A stretch of 11,824 bases of DNA, taken from NCBI GenBank assembly GCA_016126025.1, contig JAEFDA010000124.1:1-11824 (forward strand), read 5' to 3'. The notes under the pieces are model-generated. The model had not been told where the DNA came from. It worked only from the letters and a program-made list of their open reading frames with translations, and did not search any database. The DNA comes from Nitrososphaerota archaeon (GTDB lineage: Archaea > Thermoproteota > Nitrososphaeria > Nitrososphaerales > Nitrosopumilaceae). Below are positions 1-7,091 of the stretch, one piece after another (within the stretch, counting starts at the first letter, position 1; each line of letters opens with the position of its first letter). The position numbers and the translations under genes were made by a program.

Positions 1-66
1 CATCATGGTATCGTCGTGCATGTCCTTGTCCTCCATCATGGTATCGTCGTGCATGTCCTTGTCCTC
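1..66 (-). repeat. Two perfect 33-bp tandem repeats inside the copper-protein gene
   Basis: Bases 1-33 and 34-66 are identical and in frame, each encoding one 11-residue unit EDKDMHDDTMM (residues 140-161). The array begins at the window edge, so further copies may lie outside. The lack of any silent difference between copies points to recent duplication or ongoing copy-number change. Confidence 0.95.
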
Positions 67-483
67 CATGGCGTCGTCGGTTGCAGCGGCCTCCTGTACT
101 ATTACCAAGCCATTCATCCACGGATGGACCAGGCAGAAGTACGGATACTCGCCGGCCTCCTCAAACTTGTGGGAGAACGAGGTCGCCGGCATGAACAGGC
201 CGCTGTCGAATACACCATCAGGTCCGCCGTCGGTCAGAACGCCGCTGGTGACGGTGTGTGCCGCCCCGTCGTCGTTCACCCACGTGACCTCCCCGCCCAC
301 GTCTATGGTTACCGTGGACGGTATGAAGCATCCCTCGTCGGTCTCCTCGCATCCGGGCACCGAGGACCCCAGCGGGTTGTGTACGGTGGCCGTGGCATGG
401 TCTGCGAATGCCGCCGGGGAAGTAACCATCCCCACCGCGGCTACAAGTAGTACAACGGTTGGTATAGCCGTCATAATTTTCAT
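1..483 (-). CDS. Secreted blue-copper (plastocyanin/halocyanin-like) protein, C-terminus cut by window edge
   Basis: Reading the minus strand from the ATG at 483 gives 161 codons with no stop, running off position 1. Seen: an N-terminal signal sequence (hydrophobic residues 6-20, likely cleavage after AFA at 27), then a cupredoxin domain. The four type-1 copper ligands can be assigned: His76 in AAHTVTSG, then Cys117, His120 and Met123 in YFCLVHPWM. From residue 140 the chain turns into an 11-residue acidic Met/His repeat (EDKDMHDDTMM), present twice before the edge. In this family the protein is an exported electron carrier; ammonia-oxidising Thaumarchaeota have many, replacing haem cytochromes. 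It starts 8 bases after the stop of the CFI-box gene, so the two are probably co-transcribed. Two cysteines at 45 and 52 could form a disulfide. The family call is firm; redox partner and full length are unknown. Confidence 0.9.
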   Translation of the reverse strand, partial: MKIMTAIPTVVLLVAAVGMVTSPAAFADHATATVHNPLGSSVPGCEETDEGCFIPSTVTIDVGGEVTWVNDDGAAHTVTSGVLTDGGPDGVFDSGLFMPATSFSHKFEEAGEYPYFCLVHPWMNGLVIVQEAAATDDAMEDKDMHDDTMMEDKDMHDDTMM

Positions 484-491
484 TGGGATGG

Positions 492-1325
492 CTATGTCCC
501 GTGCCAATAAAAACGTGCCCACGTATTCCGGGTGGCAGGCTGCGGAGCCGTCCGGGAACGGCCGGCTAGTGACCGGCGCGCCACCCACGCCACCAACATC
601 ACCGGCCCGGCCAAATACGCCGACGCGTTAAGCAGTATGACTGATATGCCCAACGCCAACACGCCGGGCTCCGAGTCCGCGTACTCCATCAGGTGCAGCG
701 AGGCGAGCATCGGCTGTATCGTGACGTATACCAGCCCCCGGAAGAGCGGGCTCTCCCGCTCCATGTCGGCTACCGTGGGCGAGAAAGTATAGTATATCTG
801 GTTGAATGTCTCCATGAACGAGCGCCCCGCCGGGGTGGACAGCACCTTCTGGTCCCTTATCTCCCTGAGGTGTTGTATCTGGGGGGCCATCTCCGAGCCG
901 TACGCGGCCGTCGCTATGAGGCAGCCTCCGCCCTGCCGCGCCACCGGTATGCTCAGCGATGCGGACTCCCGCTCTATGGGGTTGAAGAGTATGCCCTCCA
1001 CGGCCACGCTCAGCGCATACTCCCCCTCCTCGGGGAATGTGGCGCTCAGCCCCTGCACCACTCCGGTGGAGGAGTGCGTGAGGGCTGTCCCGAAGAGTAC
1101 ACGGTCCCCGTCGGTTAACATCAGGGAGTAGTCTATGTGCTCCTGGACCTGGCCGGTGCGGGGGTTCACGAACTCGATGAGGATGGGGGAGGGCTCCCCG
1201 GGGGTTATGGTATCGTATGTCACCCGGACGTTCAGGATGCCCCCGTCTGTGGGTGTAGTCTGCGATTCGGCGTGGGCCAGTATGGGAAGGAGCATCACCA
1301 TAAATGGCAGGATCAGATATTTCAC
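492..1325 (-). CDS. CFI-box (CFI-box-CTERM type) exported membrane protein
   Basis: The 277-residue protein starts with GTG at 1325. Seen: a signal peptide at residues 1-19 (ends AHA), a beta-rich extracellular part at about 28-130 resembling Ig-like or CARDB-type adhesion modules of thaumarchaeal surface proteins, and a CFI-box-like motif at 134-158 (GCLIATAAYGSE with downstream LREIRDQ; Leu replaces the usual Phe after Cys135). One hydrophobic helix at about 222-249 is followed by an Arg-rich tail, giving a type I membrane topology. The CFI-box is a known short domain found near the C-terminus of exported bacterial and archaeal proteins; its function is not established. The gene precedes the copper protein by 8 bases. 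A role as a membrane anchor or partner for that copper protein is inference from position only. Confidence 0.8.
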   Translation of the reverse strand: MKYLILPFMVMLLPILAHAESQTTPTDGGILNVRVTYDTITPGEPSPILIEFVNPRTGQVQEHIDYSLMLTDGDRVLFGTALTHSSTGVVQGLSATFPEEGEYALSVAVEGILFNPIERESASLSIPVARQGGGCLIATAAYGSEMAPQIQHLREIRDQKVLSTPAGRSFMETFNQIYYTFSPTVADMERESPLFRGLVYVTIQPMLASLHLMEYADSEPGVLALGISVILLNASAYLAGPVMLVAWVARRSLAGRSRTAPQPATRNTWARFYWHGT

Positions 1326-1346
1326 GGCGCCCGTGGGGCGGCAAGC

Positions 1347-1356
1347 AAATTAAAGC
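1347..1356 (-). promoter_or_regulatory. Putative TATA box for the CFI-box / copper-protein unit
   Basis: Read on the minus strand this is GCTTTAATTT, an AT island in GC-rich sequence. It is centred about 26 bases upstream of the GTG at 1325, the spacing expected for a leaderless archaeal transcript. No Shine-Dalgarno-like site precedes the start. Confidence 0.45.
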
Positions 1357-1620
1357 GTATGGCGGTAGGTTCTGCTGCAAACGCGGGTGCCACCCCCAGG
1401 CGGCCGGCCAGGCAGAGCAAGAACCTGCATGTTTGGAGCGGTCTTGCATGGGGCCGCCTGCAGCATGCCGTATGCGCACGTACGAATCCGTTTTTGCGCA
1501 CATCCGCTCTTGTACTGTTACCACTCAGTCCGGCCCGCGTGCCCGGGGCACTGCCGGCGCCGCAATTATGACAGCGTCGCCCGATTAGATCCTTCAAGAT
1601 TTGGGGCTACCCAAACCACT
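1357..1620. other. Intergenic region between divergent genes, no gene seen
   Basis: The gap between the divergent CFI-box and LpxA-like genes spans 1326-1659, and its two ends hold their promoters. The middle is GC-rich. Open frames exist on both strands, but their translations are rich in Arg, Ala, Cys and Gly with no recognisable domain. I see no RNA gene. Confidence 0.5.
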
Positions 1621-1624
1621 TTTC

Positions 1625-1632
1625 TATAAATA
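1625..1632 (+). promoter_or_regulatory. TATA box of the LpxA-like gene
   Basis: TATAAATA stands out in GC-rich sequence. Its centre is about 31 bases upstream of the ATG at 1660, which fits an archaeal TATA box driving a leaderless or nearly leaderless transcript and supports this start codon. Confidence 0.6.
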
Positions 1633-1659
1633 CCCGCCCGGGAATCTCTGGCTAATGAC

Positions 1660-2451
1660 ATGCTCAGGAGTGGCCGCCCTTGGTATGTCTGGTTGGAGGC
1701 CCGCATCGTGCCGCACATAGGACGCAATTGCATCATAGGCGAGGATGTCACGCTGGGAGATGATGCCCACATAGGGGACAACGTGATACTGGAGGGCCGC
1801 ATAACCATTGGGACAGGCACGCGTATAGACCATGGCTGCATCCTGCGGGGGACCATATCCATAGGGAGCAACAACTGGATATACCCCTACTGCGTAGTGG
1901 GGACGGGCCCGCAGCACAAGGACTTTGCGGACTCGCACCCGCCCGACTCCGGCCGCATAGAGATAGGCGATAACAATACCATGCGGGAGTTTGCCACCGT
2001 GCACCGCCCCACTGAATCTCCTGCTACACGAGTGGGCTCCCACTGCTATATCATGGCATACCCCCATATTGCCCACGATGTCTTGATAGGTGACCATGTC
2101 ATCATGACGACCAGGGTCACCTTGGGCGGCCATGTCCACATCCACGACTATGCTAACATAGGGCAGGGGACTCAGATACACCCGTACTGCCGCATAGGCA
2201 AATACGCGATGGTGGGCATGGGAAGCTCCATAACCAAGGACGTTCCCCCGTTTGCCCTGATGAACCGGCAAAGGTTCACCAAGGTAAACCGCGTAGGTCT
2301 GGAGCGCAGCCACGTACCGCAGGAGGACATAGCTGGCATAGATGCCTACTACAGGGGGGCGCGCGGCGGTCCGGAGACATGGTACAAGGGAGAGATAGAG
2401 TCGTTCCCAAGGGGTTCGATCAGGGCGCCCTATGTGCCTGACTTTGGCTAG
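1660..2451 (+). CDS. LpxA-like acyl-ACP/UDP-sugar O-acyltransferase (left-handed beta-helix)
   Basis: The 263-residue protein is almost exactly the length of E. coli LpxA (262). Residues about 15-200 are imperfect hexapeptide repeats ([I/V]G-x4, for example IGEDVT, IGDNVI, IGSNNW), the signature of the left-handed parallel beta-helix. All four histidines of the LpxA active region can be placed: His136 and His139 in PHIAHD (His139 matches the catalytic base His125 of E. coli), His158 in GGHVHI and His174 in QIHPYC. Residues 200-263 form the C-terminal helical part, matching the LpxA pattern (DVPP...). Bacterial LpxA transfers a 3-hydroxyacyl group from ACP to UDP-GlcNAc in lipid A synthesis. 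Archaea make no lipid A, so here a related sugar-nucleotide or surface-glycan acyl or acetyl transfer is more likely; that is inference. The gene is monocistronic, with its own TATA box. Confidence 0.85.
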   Translation: MLRSGRPWYVWLEARIVPHIGRNCIIGEDVTLGDDAHIGDNVILEGRITIGTGTRIDHGCILRGTISIGSNNWIYPYCVVGTGPQHKDFADSHPPDSGRIEIGDNNTMREFATVHRPTESPATRVGSHCYIMAYPHIAHDVLIGDHVIMTTRVTLGGHVHIHDYANIGQGTQIHPYCRIGKYAMVGMGSSITKDVPPFALMNRQRFTKVNRVGLERSHVPQEDIAGIDAYYRGARGGPETWYKGEIESFPRGSIRAPYVPDFG

Positions 2452-2799
2452 TGTATGGTAAGTGGGTAAGGTCACGTCTTGGCGGCTTTGTAGTCTGCAT
2501 TGGCAAGCGAGGGCGAGGTTGGAATATCGTGATTGGTACATTTCTTGACTGTTGGCTACCCGCCACGCTGATGCCCGGGATCAGTTAATGAAAGTGGGGG
2601 AATTTGAGACGATGGCAGCCTGCTACGCCCTCCCATTCGGCGGCATTAGACGAGATGCCGTCTGCATGCCCGCATCTTGGCTAGGTGCGGGTAAGTGTTA
2701 GGCGGCTGCCATCTGGACGCGGTGGCCGGGTAGGCTTGCGTGGACCGGGCCCGCCCTTTGCCGTGCTGAAGCAGCTGGGGAGGGGGCGGCTGTACCGGA
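2452..2799. other. Gene-poor stretch after the LpxA-like gene
   Basis: No convincing gene. A 37-codon frame at 2588-2701 on the plus strand opens with ATG, but its product resembles nothing I recognise. The right part may belong to the lost N-terminal half of the transposase remnant that follows, but the frames are too broken to read. No T-run or strong hairpin terminator follows the stop at 2451. Confidence 0.4.
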
Positions 2800-3043
2800 C
2801 GGAAGCTAGACCACATGACAAAACCGGAGCGCCGGGCCAGACAAAAGAAGTGGAAGAGGGTGAAGTTCGGACTGCGGCGGCTGGTGGAGATCGTGACATC
2901 GGCATTCAAGCGCGTTTTTGGGCTGTGGGGGTGCTCCTGCCGTACACCGTATCGAGATCGCCAAGATAACCGCCTCCAACCACACTCAGAACGCCGGGGA
3001 CAAGACCGTCCGAACAGTCCGGGTGGCGTGTGCGATGACATGA
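2800..3043 (+). pseudogene. C-terminal remnant of an IS4/IS5-type DDE transposase, three reading frames
   Basis: One frame (around 2815-2925) reads KFGLRRLVEIVTSAFKRVFG. This fits the Y-(2)-R-(3)-E-(6)-K signature of IS4/IS5 transposases with Phe for Tyr: Arg at 2875, catalytic-type Glu at 2887, Lys at 2908. The match then moves to another frame (about 2922-2951, AVGVLLPYTV) and to a third (2951-3043, IEIAKITASNHTQNAGDK...), ending in TGA at 3041. Joined, these follow the usual order at the end of such transposases (catalytic helix, hydrophobic strand, then an IEIA-type helix and Asn/His). The first two Asp residues and the N-terminal half are missing or unreadable, so it cannot be active. 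The family is fairly sure; subgroup and exact limits are not. Confidence 0.6.
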
Positions 3044-3265
3044 CGCTGCCGTACAGCCCAGCCGCGCCTGATGGCACTACACGCGCCACACTATCAAGGA
3101 CCAGGATCATGCCGCCAAATGACGCGGGTAGATGTGCCGCTTACACGCTTTGGGTTCGGGACCCGCACAAACCGCCTTGTGGCGCGCGATGCAGGCTAGG
3201 TCTGCTTGGCTGTGGCAACGGACCCATGAGGGATGTCCTCGAATTATGAAGCTGCCTATCTCTGC

Positions 3266-3280
3266 ATTATAACTTTAATA
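3266..3280 (+). promoter_or_regulatory. Putative TATA box ahead of the 3305 reading frame
   Basis: An AT-only island apart from one C (ATTATAACTTTAATA) in GC-rich surroundings, 25-39 bases before the TTG at 3305. It could drive that frame or be a promoter for the downstream 4189-7057 operon. Confidence 0.35.
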
Positions 3281-3304
3281 CCGCACTCGTGTTCATAGGG
3301 CGTA

Positions 3305-4192
3305 TTGGTTGTGATCTTTTATGTGGGGAGTGGACTCAGCTACCGTCCTGTCCGTGGTGATATGCCACAGATAAATGCGGGATGGGACAACCGGCAGCAT
3401 CCCTCCGGCCCGGCCATCAAGTTCGAGGACCGCCCCGTGGTAGGGTGTACTGTCGGTCTCTGTGTGGTCAAGTATGTTGTGTCCGGACAGGTGCCGTGCA
3501 TGGAAGCAGGCGTTTCTGAGACGCGCCAAAAGATACTCCTGTGGGTGCTCCCGCTAGCTGGTGTACCGCGGAACTTCGCAAGCTTCGGGATGGAGCAGAC
3601 CTCATACTGCCTGCTGCATGAGGAAGTTACTAGGCTTGGAATGGTCGCCGACTTTGGCCACTCTTGTCTTGAAGACGTGCGCCACTCCATATCGAACGGG
3701 TTGGACCGCTTGAAGCAGGACAGCATTAATCATCGCGTTGCAAGCAGGACCGCTGAGGGCCGTAGAGCCGGCAACCAAGACCCTTCTGTCCAAGTATGTC
3801 GAGCCCTGCCGCCGCCATTTTGTCCCTCTTGGAGCCACATCTCGGGGCCTTGTGAATACCGGGGCAGTGTTACATGTAGTGGGAGGTGCGGAGGCCGTCG
3901 CTATGGTGAAGGGACTAGAGCTGGCCCCTATCGACTTGGCTTTTCACGGTCTACCAACCGTAAACACAGAGGCTGCTCCCGGTTAATTAGTGGGTGTGCG
4001 CGGGCCTATACGCGTTCTGGTAGCCATACTGTCTCAGCGGCGCAAGGCTTGGCTTGGCCTAGTCGCAGTCGAACCGTCCTTAGACATACGCGTGGTATGC
4101 AGGGCCGGGCCGGACATGAACAGGCGGGGGCAGCTTTGACCGGATCTACAAACGCTTATTCAAACGTCATGGCACGGAGTGACAAAGGATGA
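3305..4192 (+). pseudogene. Unidentified, probably decayed or frameshifted gene before the operon
   Basis: An open frame of 295 codons begins with TTG at 3305 and ends in TGA at 4190-4192, overlapping the next start as ATGA. I do not recognise the product. Up to about residue 145 its composition is protein-like. After about 3740 this frame becomes rich in Arg, Ser, Gly and Cys and looks non-coding. Another plus-strand frame there (about 3720-3986, and again to about 4137 after a TAA at 3987) reads more naturally, with segments such as NTGAVLHVVGGAEAVAMV and LAPIDLAFHGLPTVN. The simplest reading is one gene with a frame change near 3740 and a later stop. A TATA-like box sits in front. Alternatives are an intact but unusual protein that ends in the ATGA coupling, or no gene at all. 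No family is claimed. Confidence 0.3.
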
Positions 4193-4575
4193 CTGGCTCT
4201 TGGGTTCGGCGCCGTTGGCTCGACTTTCGCATGGGGCATTCCATATACCTAATATTTTTGATGTCATTTGCAAACTTTATGCTAATATTTCACAGATTGC
4301 TGATAGAGCGTGTAGAGTGGTTGAACAACCTGCTCGGTGAGTTGTGGGTGTTTGGCATATTGTTCGTGTTCTTGTATGTACCTGTGGCCATAATAGTGGG
4401 AGCTTGGCACCGTAAGACCCAGATCAAGGTTGAGACGGAAATTCAGATGTTGCAGAGTCCGCTTCATGCCAAGATATTCCGTATCATGATAGACATACAG
4501 ACTGGCAAGGCCACGCCAGATGAAATAGAGGCGCTGCGAAACATCCTAAAAGGAGTGGAAGATAAGGCCAAATAG
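4189..4575 (+). CDS. Small two-helix membrane protein, first gene of the operon
   Basis: The 128-residue product has two hydrophobic helices at about 17-37 and 51-72, joined by a short loop, then a charged cytoplasmic-type tail. The tail contains a helix-rich segment (about 80-126) with DIQTGKATPDEIEALRNILKG. I know of no named function; similar short two-helix proteins occur in thaumarchaeal genomes as far as I recall. The start is uncertain: the ATG at 4189 gives an Arg-rich leader (residues 4-14), while the ATG at 4231 would begin just before the first helix. It ends two bases before the ATP-grasp start, so it is surely co-transcribed. It might anchor or recruit the two downstream soluble enzymes to the membrane, which is inference from operon position. 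Confidence 0.75.
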   Translation: MTGSWVRRRWLDFRMGHSIYLIFLMSFANFMLIFHRLLIERVEWLNNLLGELWVFGILFVFLYVPVAIIVGAWHRKTQIKVETEIQMLQSPLHAKIFRIMIDIQTGKATPDEIEALRNILKGVEDKAK

Positions 4576-4577
4576 CA

Positions 4578-5624
4578 TTGGACAATCCAGACATCTGTGT
4601 GCTGCTGAACGGCTGGGGTGGTTTAGGCGGAACCGGAATAATAGAATGCATGAGGCGCAATCCTGACCGTAGGAAGGTTAGGGTGGTGTGCGCCGACGCG
4701 TCTCCTAAACCAGTACTGAGCATCAAGGCTGACGGGTTCTTTATACTGCCGCGCGGAGACCATCCTTCGTATATGGATTCATTGGTAGATTTGTGTCAGC
4801 GGGAGGGAGTGGACGTCATGTTGCCGGGCAGCGGCCCTGAAATAGTGGCGATATCAAGACACTTGGCTAGAATAAGATCAGAGGGCATGGCGGCAACCGT
4901 CGACGAATATGACAGGATTCGTCCCCTGATGGACAAGGCTGAGGCCTACCGGGCGCTGCAAGATGAGGATTATACTCCAAAGTTCGAACATGTGGCTGAT
5001 GCTTCATCACTTCTTCCTGCCATACACCGCATGGGGTATCCAGAATATCCGGTCTGCTTCAAGCCGTCGTCGTATGTTGCTTCTGGAGGTTCCAGAGGGT
5101 TCCGTGTACTGCGTAAGTCGAACGATGCGATGACTCCTGTCGTGTCGTCCGACGAGATAGACTACGGTTCGGTTAGTAGGATGTCCGAGACTAAAAAGCG
5201 GCTGGATCTGCTTGTTATGGAATACTTACCCGGGCGGGAATTTAGTACGTATACGTTGTCGAACCATGGAAAGATGGTGTACTGCGTGCCAAACTTACGA
5301 GAGTGCATGGTGGGGCCGCGTACCTTTGAAGCATCCACTATGCCTGCAGACGATAAGATCACTAATATATGCAAAAGTATTGTAGAAAAGTTTGGTTTGT
5401 CATACAATACTAATATACAACTAAAAGAGTCTGTAGATGGAAAACTGAAGTTGGTAGAAATCAACCCAAGGATGGGAGGGAGCATAGCACTACCCGCAGC
5501 AGCGGGGATCAATTTACCGTATATGGCCGTAAAAATGGCACTGGGCGAACCGGTTCCACAAAATCTAAAACAGGCGCGCATCCGAATGATCCGGTATGTC
5601 AGCGAGCTGTTCGTTGAGGTGTAA
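4578..5624 (+). CDS. ATP-grasp ligase, carbamoyl-phosphate-synthase-large-subunit (CarB)-like
   Basis: The 348-residue protein begins with TTG at 4578, two bases after the previous stop. Domain order: an N-terminal Rossmann-type pre-ATP-grasp domain (1-105, opening with the glycine-rich LLNGWGGLGGTGI), then the ATP-grasp fold. Visible ATP-grasp landmarks: DKAEAYR at 119-125, Lys162 in VCFKPSS followed by a small-residue loop ASGGSRGF (168-175), Glu215 in MEYLPGREFS (with Glu221), and the metal-binding EINPRMGGS at 294-302 (Glu294, Asn296, Arg298). These enzymes use ATP to activate a carboxylate as acyl phosphate and join it to an amine or thiol. At this length it is a stand-alone ligase, not carbamoyl phosphate synthase. 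Its coupling to a HAD-deacetylase fusion suggests amide or peptide-type decoration of a glycan or sugar nucleotide; the substrate is unknown. Confidence 0.85.
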   Translation: MDNPDICVLLNGWGGLGGTGIIECMRRNPDRRKVRVVCADASPKPVLSIKADGFFILPRGDHPSYMDSLVDLCQREGVDVMLPGSGPEIVAISRHLARIRSEGMAATVDEYDRIRPLMDKAEAYRALQDEDYTPKFEHVADASSLLPAIHRMGYPEYPVCFKPSSYVASGGSRGFRVLRKSNDAMTPVVSSDEIDYGSVSRMSETKKRLDLLVMEYLPGREFSTYTLSNHGKMVYCVPNLRECMVGPRTFEASTMPADDKITNICKSIVEKFGLSYNTNIQLKESVDGKLKLVEINPRMGGSIALPAAAGINLPYMAVKMALGEPVPQNLKQARIRMIRYVSELFVEV

Positions 5625-5626
5625 AG

Positions 5627-7057
5627 TTGGATCGACTGGCTTTGCTGGATCTGGATGACACGTTACTGGACAATTCCGACGCGGACGTTGCGTCTTTCCG
5701 GTTTGTTCTAGACAGGAGTGGTGTGCATTGCCCCGATCGTGCCACCATTTTGACATGGCGGCAGAGAGGCATGCTGAGTCGTAGCATACTCATGAGAGTA
5801 CTTGGCGATACACATCTGGTCTATGAATGCATGGAAGATCGCCGAATTTTTCTGGCCGGAGATAAGGGACGGAGCTTGTTGAGTGTTAAGCACGATACCA
5901 TCCAATTTTTGTCACTATTGCGCCCTAAATATCGACTTGTAGTGGTCACCGCTAGGGATAACAAGAACGATGTACTAGACATACTAGATCACCTAGGCAT
6001 TACCCCTCACGTAGACGGTGTGCTTTGCGCTCAGGACATATGTGGCTTAAAACCCGACGGACCAGCCGAGCTAAAAAAAAGACTGTACTCCACAGCGATG
6101 CAAATGTACAGTATTAAGGAGGATAGGTGCGTTGCTGTGGGGAATCTCAAACCCGACATTGTTGCTGGCATTGAGTTAGGCATTACTACCTACGCTGTAA
6201 GTGGATCGTATGGGTTTGACCGGGGTATAAAAAGACTGACCCGCTCATTCGGGACCCTTTCAGACCTAGCTAGGTTTATGCTAAAAGATTTTAACTTCCA
6301 TGCCAAAACAGCCAGTATGCCAGTTTACAACTACGAAGACTTTACGGAAAAACATTATACTAATATATTAAATGAGGCAAAAAAACACTATGAATTTGTC
6401 TTTTTTGGTACGCCATCTAATGCCCCGCACATCCTCCTGAGACACGATCTGGATACGTCCGTGTATCGCGCTCTGAGGCTTGCGCGCATTGAGAGAAAGT
6501 GTGGCGTATTCTCTACGTATTTTTTGCGGCTACATAGCGACTTCTACAACCCATTGGAAAAAGAAACTCATAGTATGATGCGCGCCATAACAGACATGGG
6601 TCACCGTATTGGACTGCATTTTGATGCCGAGTTTTACGGCGACATTGCGAACAAGAAAAAACTTGAAGATCTTCTTCTTCGGGAGAAACAATTCGTTGAA
6701 GAATGGTTCAATGTAGATGTTCTAGCCATGTCTTTCCACAACCCGCAGGCCGCTGGACTAATGGGATTCAACGAGGACTCGTACTGTGGGATGGTAAACG
6801 CATACGGAGATAGTGTGATGAGGACGCACAAGTACGTTTCAGACTCTAACGGTTACTGGCGGTTTGATCGGCTATATGACGTGATATATGGCGGAAAATA
6901 TCACCACTTACAAGTTCTAATCCATCCCGAATGGTGGGATGAAAATCCAAAAACACCGAAGCAACGCATAAGGGATGTTATAGAATACAGGGCAAGGTCA
7001 TCTATGAATGAATATTTGAAGCTTCTTGAAAGCGCAGGACGTCCTGATATTGGCTAA
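5627..7057 (+). CDS. Fusion of HAD-family phosphatase and polysaccharide-deacetylase-like (NodB/WbmS-type) domain
   Basis: The 476-residue protein starts with TTG at 5627, two bases after the ATP-grasp stop. Residues 1-220 are a HAD hydrolase: motif I DLDDT (nucleophile Asp8, Asp10), motif II VVVTAR (Thr108), motif III Lys142 in LKPDG, and motif IV VGNLKPDIVAG, where Asn173 stands at the usual first Asp and Asp177 is kept. Residues about 232-476 resemble the NodB/polysaccharide deacetylase superfamily: LRHDLDTS (His273, Asp274, Asp276), GHRIGLHFDAE (His331, with Glu335 where many deacetylases have the second metal His), SFHNP (His371) and LIHPEWW (His433). The likely job is removal of a phosphate and of an N-acyl group from a sugar intermediate; one protein doing both steps is inference. 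Codons are AT-richer than in flanking genes, notably near 6301-6420, fitting transfer. The domain calls are firm, the substrate open. Confidence 0.85.
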   Translation: MDRLALLDLDDTLLDNSDADVASFRFVLDRSGVHCPDRATILTWRQRGMLSRSILMRVLGDTHLVYECMEDRRIFLAGDKGRSLLSVKHDTIQFLSLLRPKYRLVVVTARDNKNDVLDILDHLGITPHVDGVLCAQDICGLKPDGPAELKKRLYSTAMQMYSIKEDRCVAVGNLKPDIVAGIELGITTYAVSGSYGFDRGIKRLTRSFGTLSDLARFMLKDFNFHAKTASMPVYNYEDFTEKHYTNILNEAKKHYEFVFFGTPSNAPHILLRHDLDTSVYRALRLARIERKCGVFSTYFLRLHSDFYNPLEKETHSMMRAITDMGHRIGLHFDAEFYGDIANKKKLEDLLLREKQFVEEWFNVDVLAMSFHNPQAAGLMGFNEDSYCGMVNAYGDSVMRTHKYVSDSNGYWRFDRLYDVIYGGKYHHLQVLIHPEWWDENPKTPKQRIRDVIEYRARSSMNEYLKLLESAGRPDIG

Positions 7058-7091
7058 TGTTAGCCTTGTGGCAGCTGTCCTCTTGCTAGTA

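Noticed and set aside
5..631. Long open frame on the plus strand over the copper-protein gene
   Set aside because: It is antisense to the signal-peptide/cupredoxin frame, which has clear copper ligands; the repeat gives a Ser/Met-rich meaningless product.
628..1524. 298-codon minus-strand frame over the CFI-box gene
   Set aside because: Pro/Arg/His-rich shadow of the real gene in high-GC DNA; no domain.
1624..2541. 305-codon minus-strand frame opposite the LpxA-like gene
   Set aside because: Antisense shadow; the plus-strand frame has hexapeptide repeats and all catalytic His.
2646..3110. Minus-strand frame of 154 codons
   Set aside because: Ser/Arg/Pro-rich and opposite the transposase signature at 2860-2910; judged a shadow.
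3148..3175. tRNA T-arm-like GGGTTCGGGACCC
   Set aside because: Only three good stem pairs and no acceptor, D-arm or anticodon stem can be built around it.
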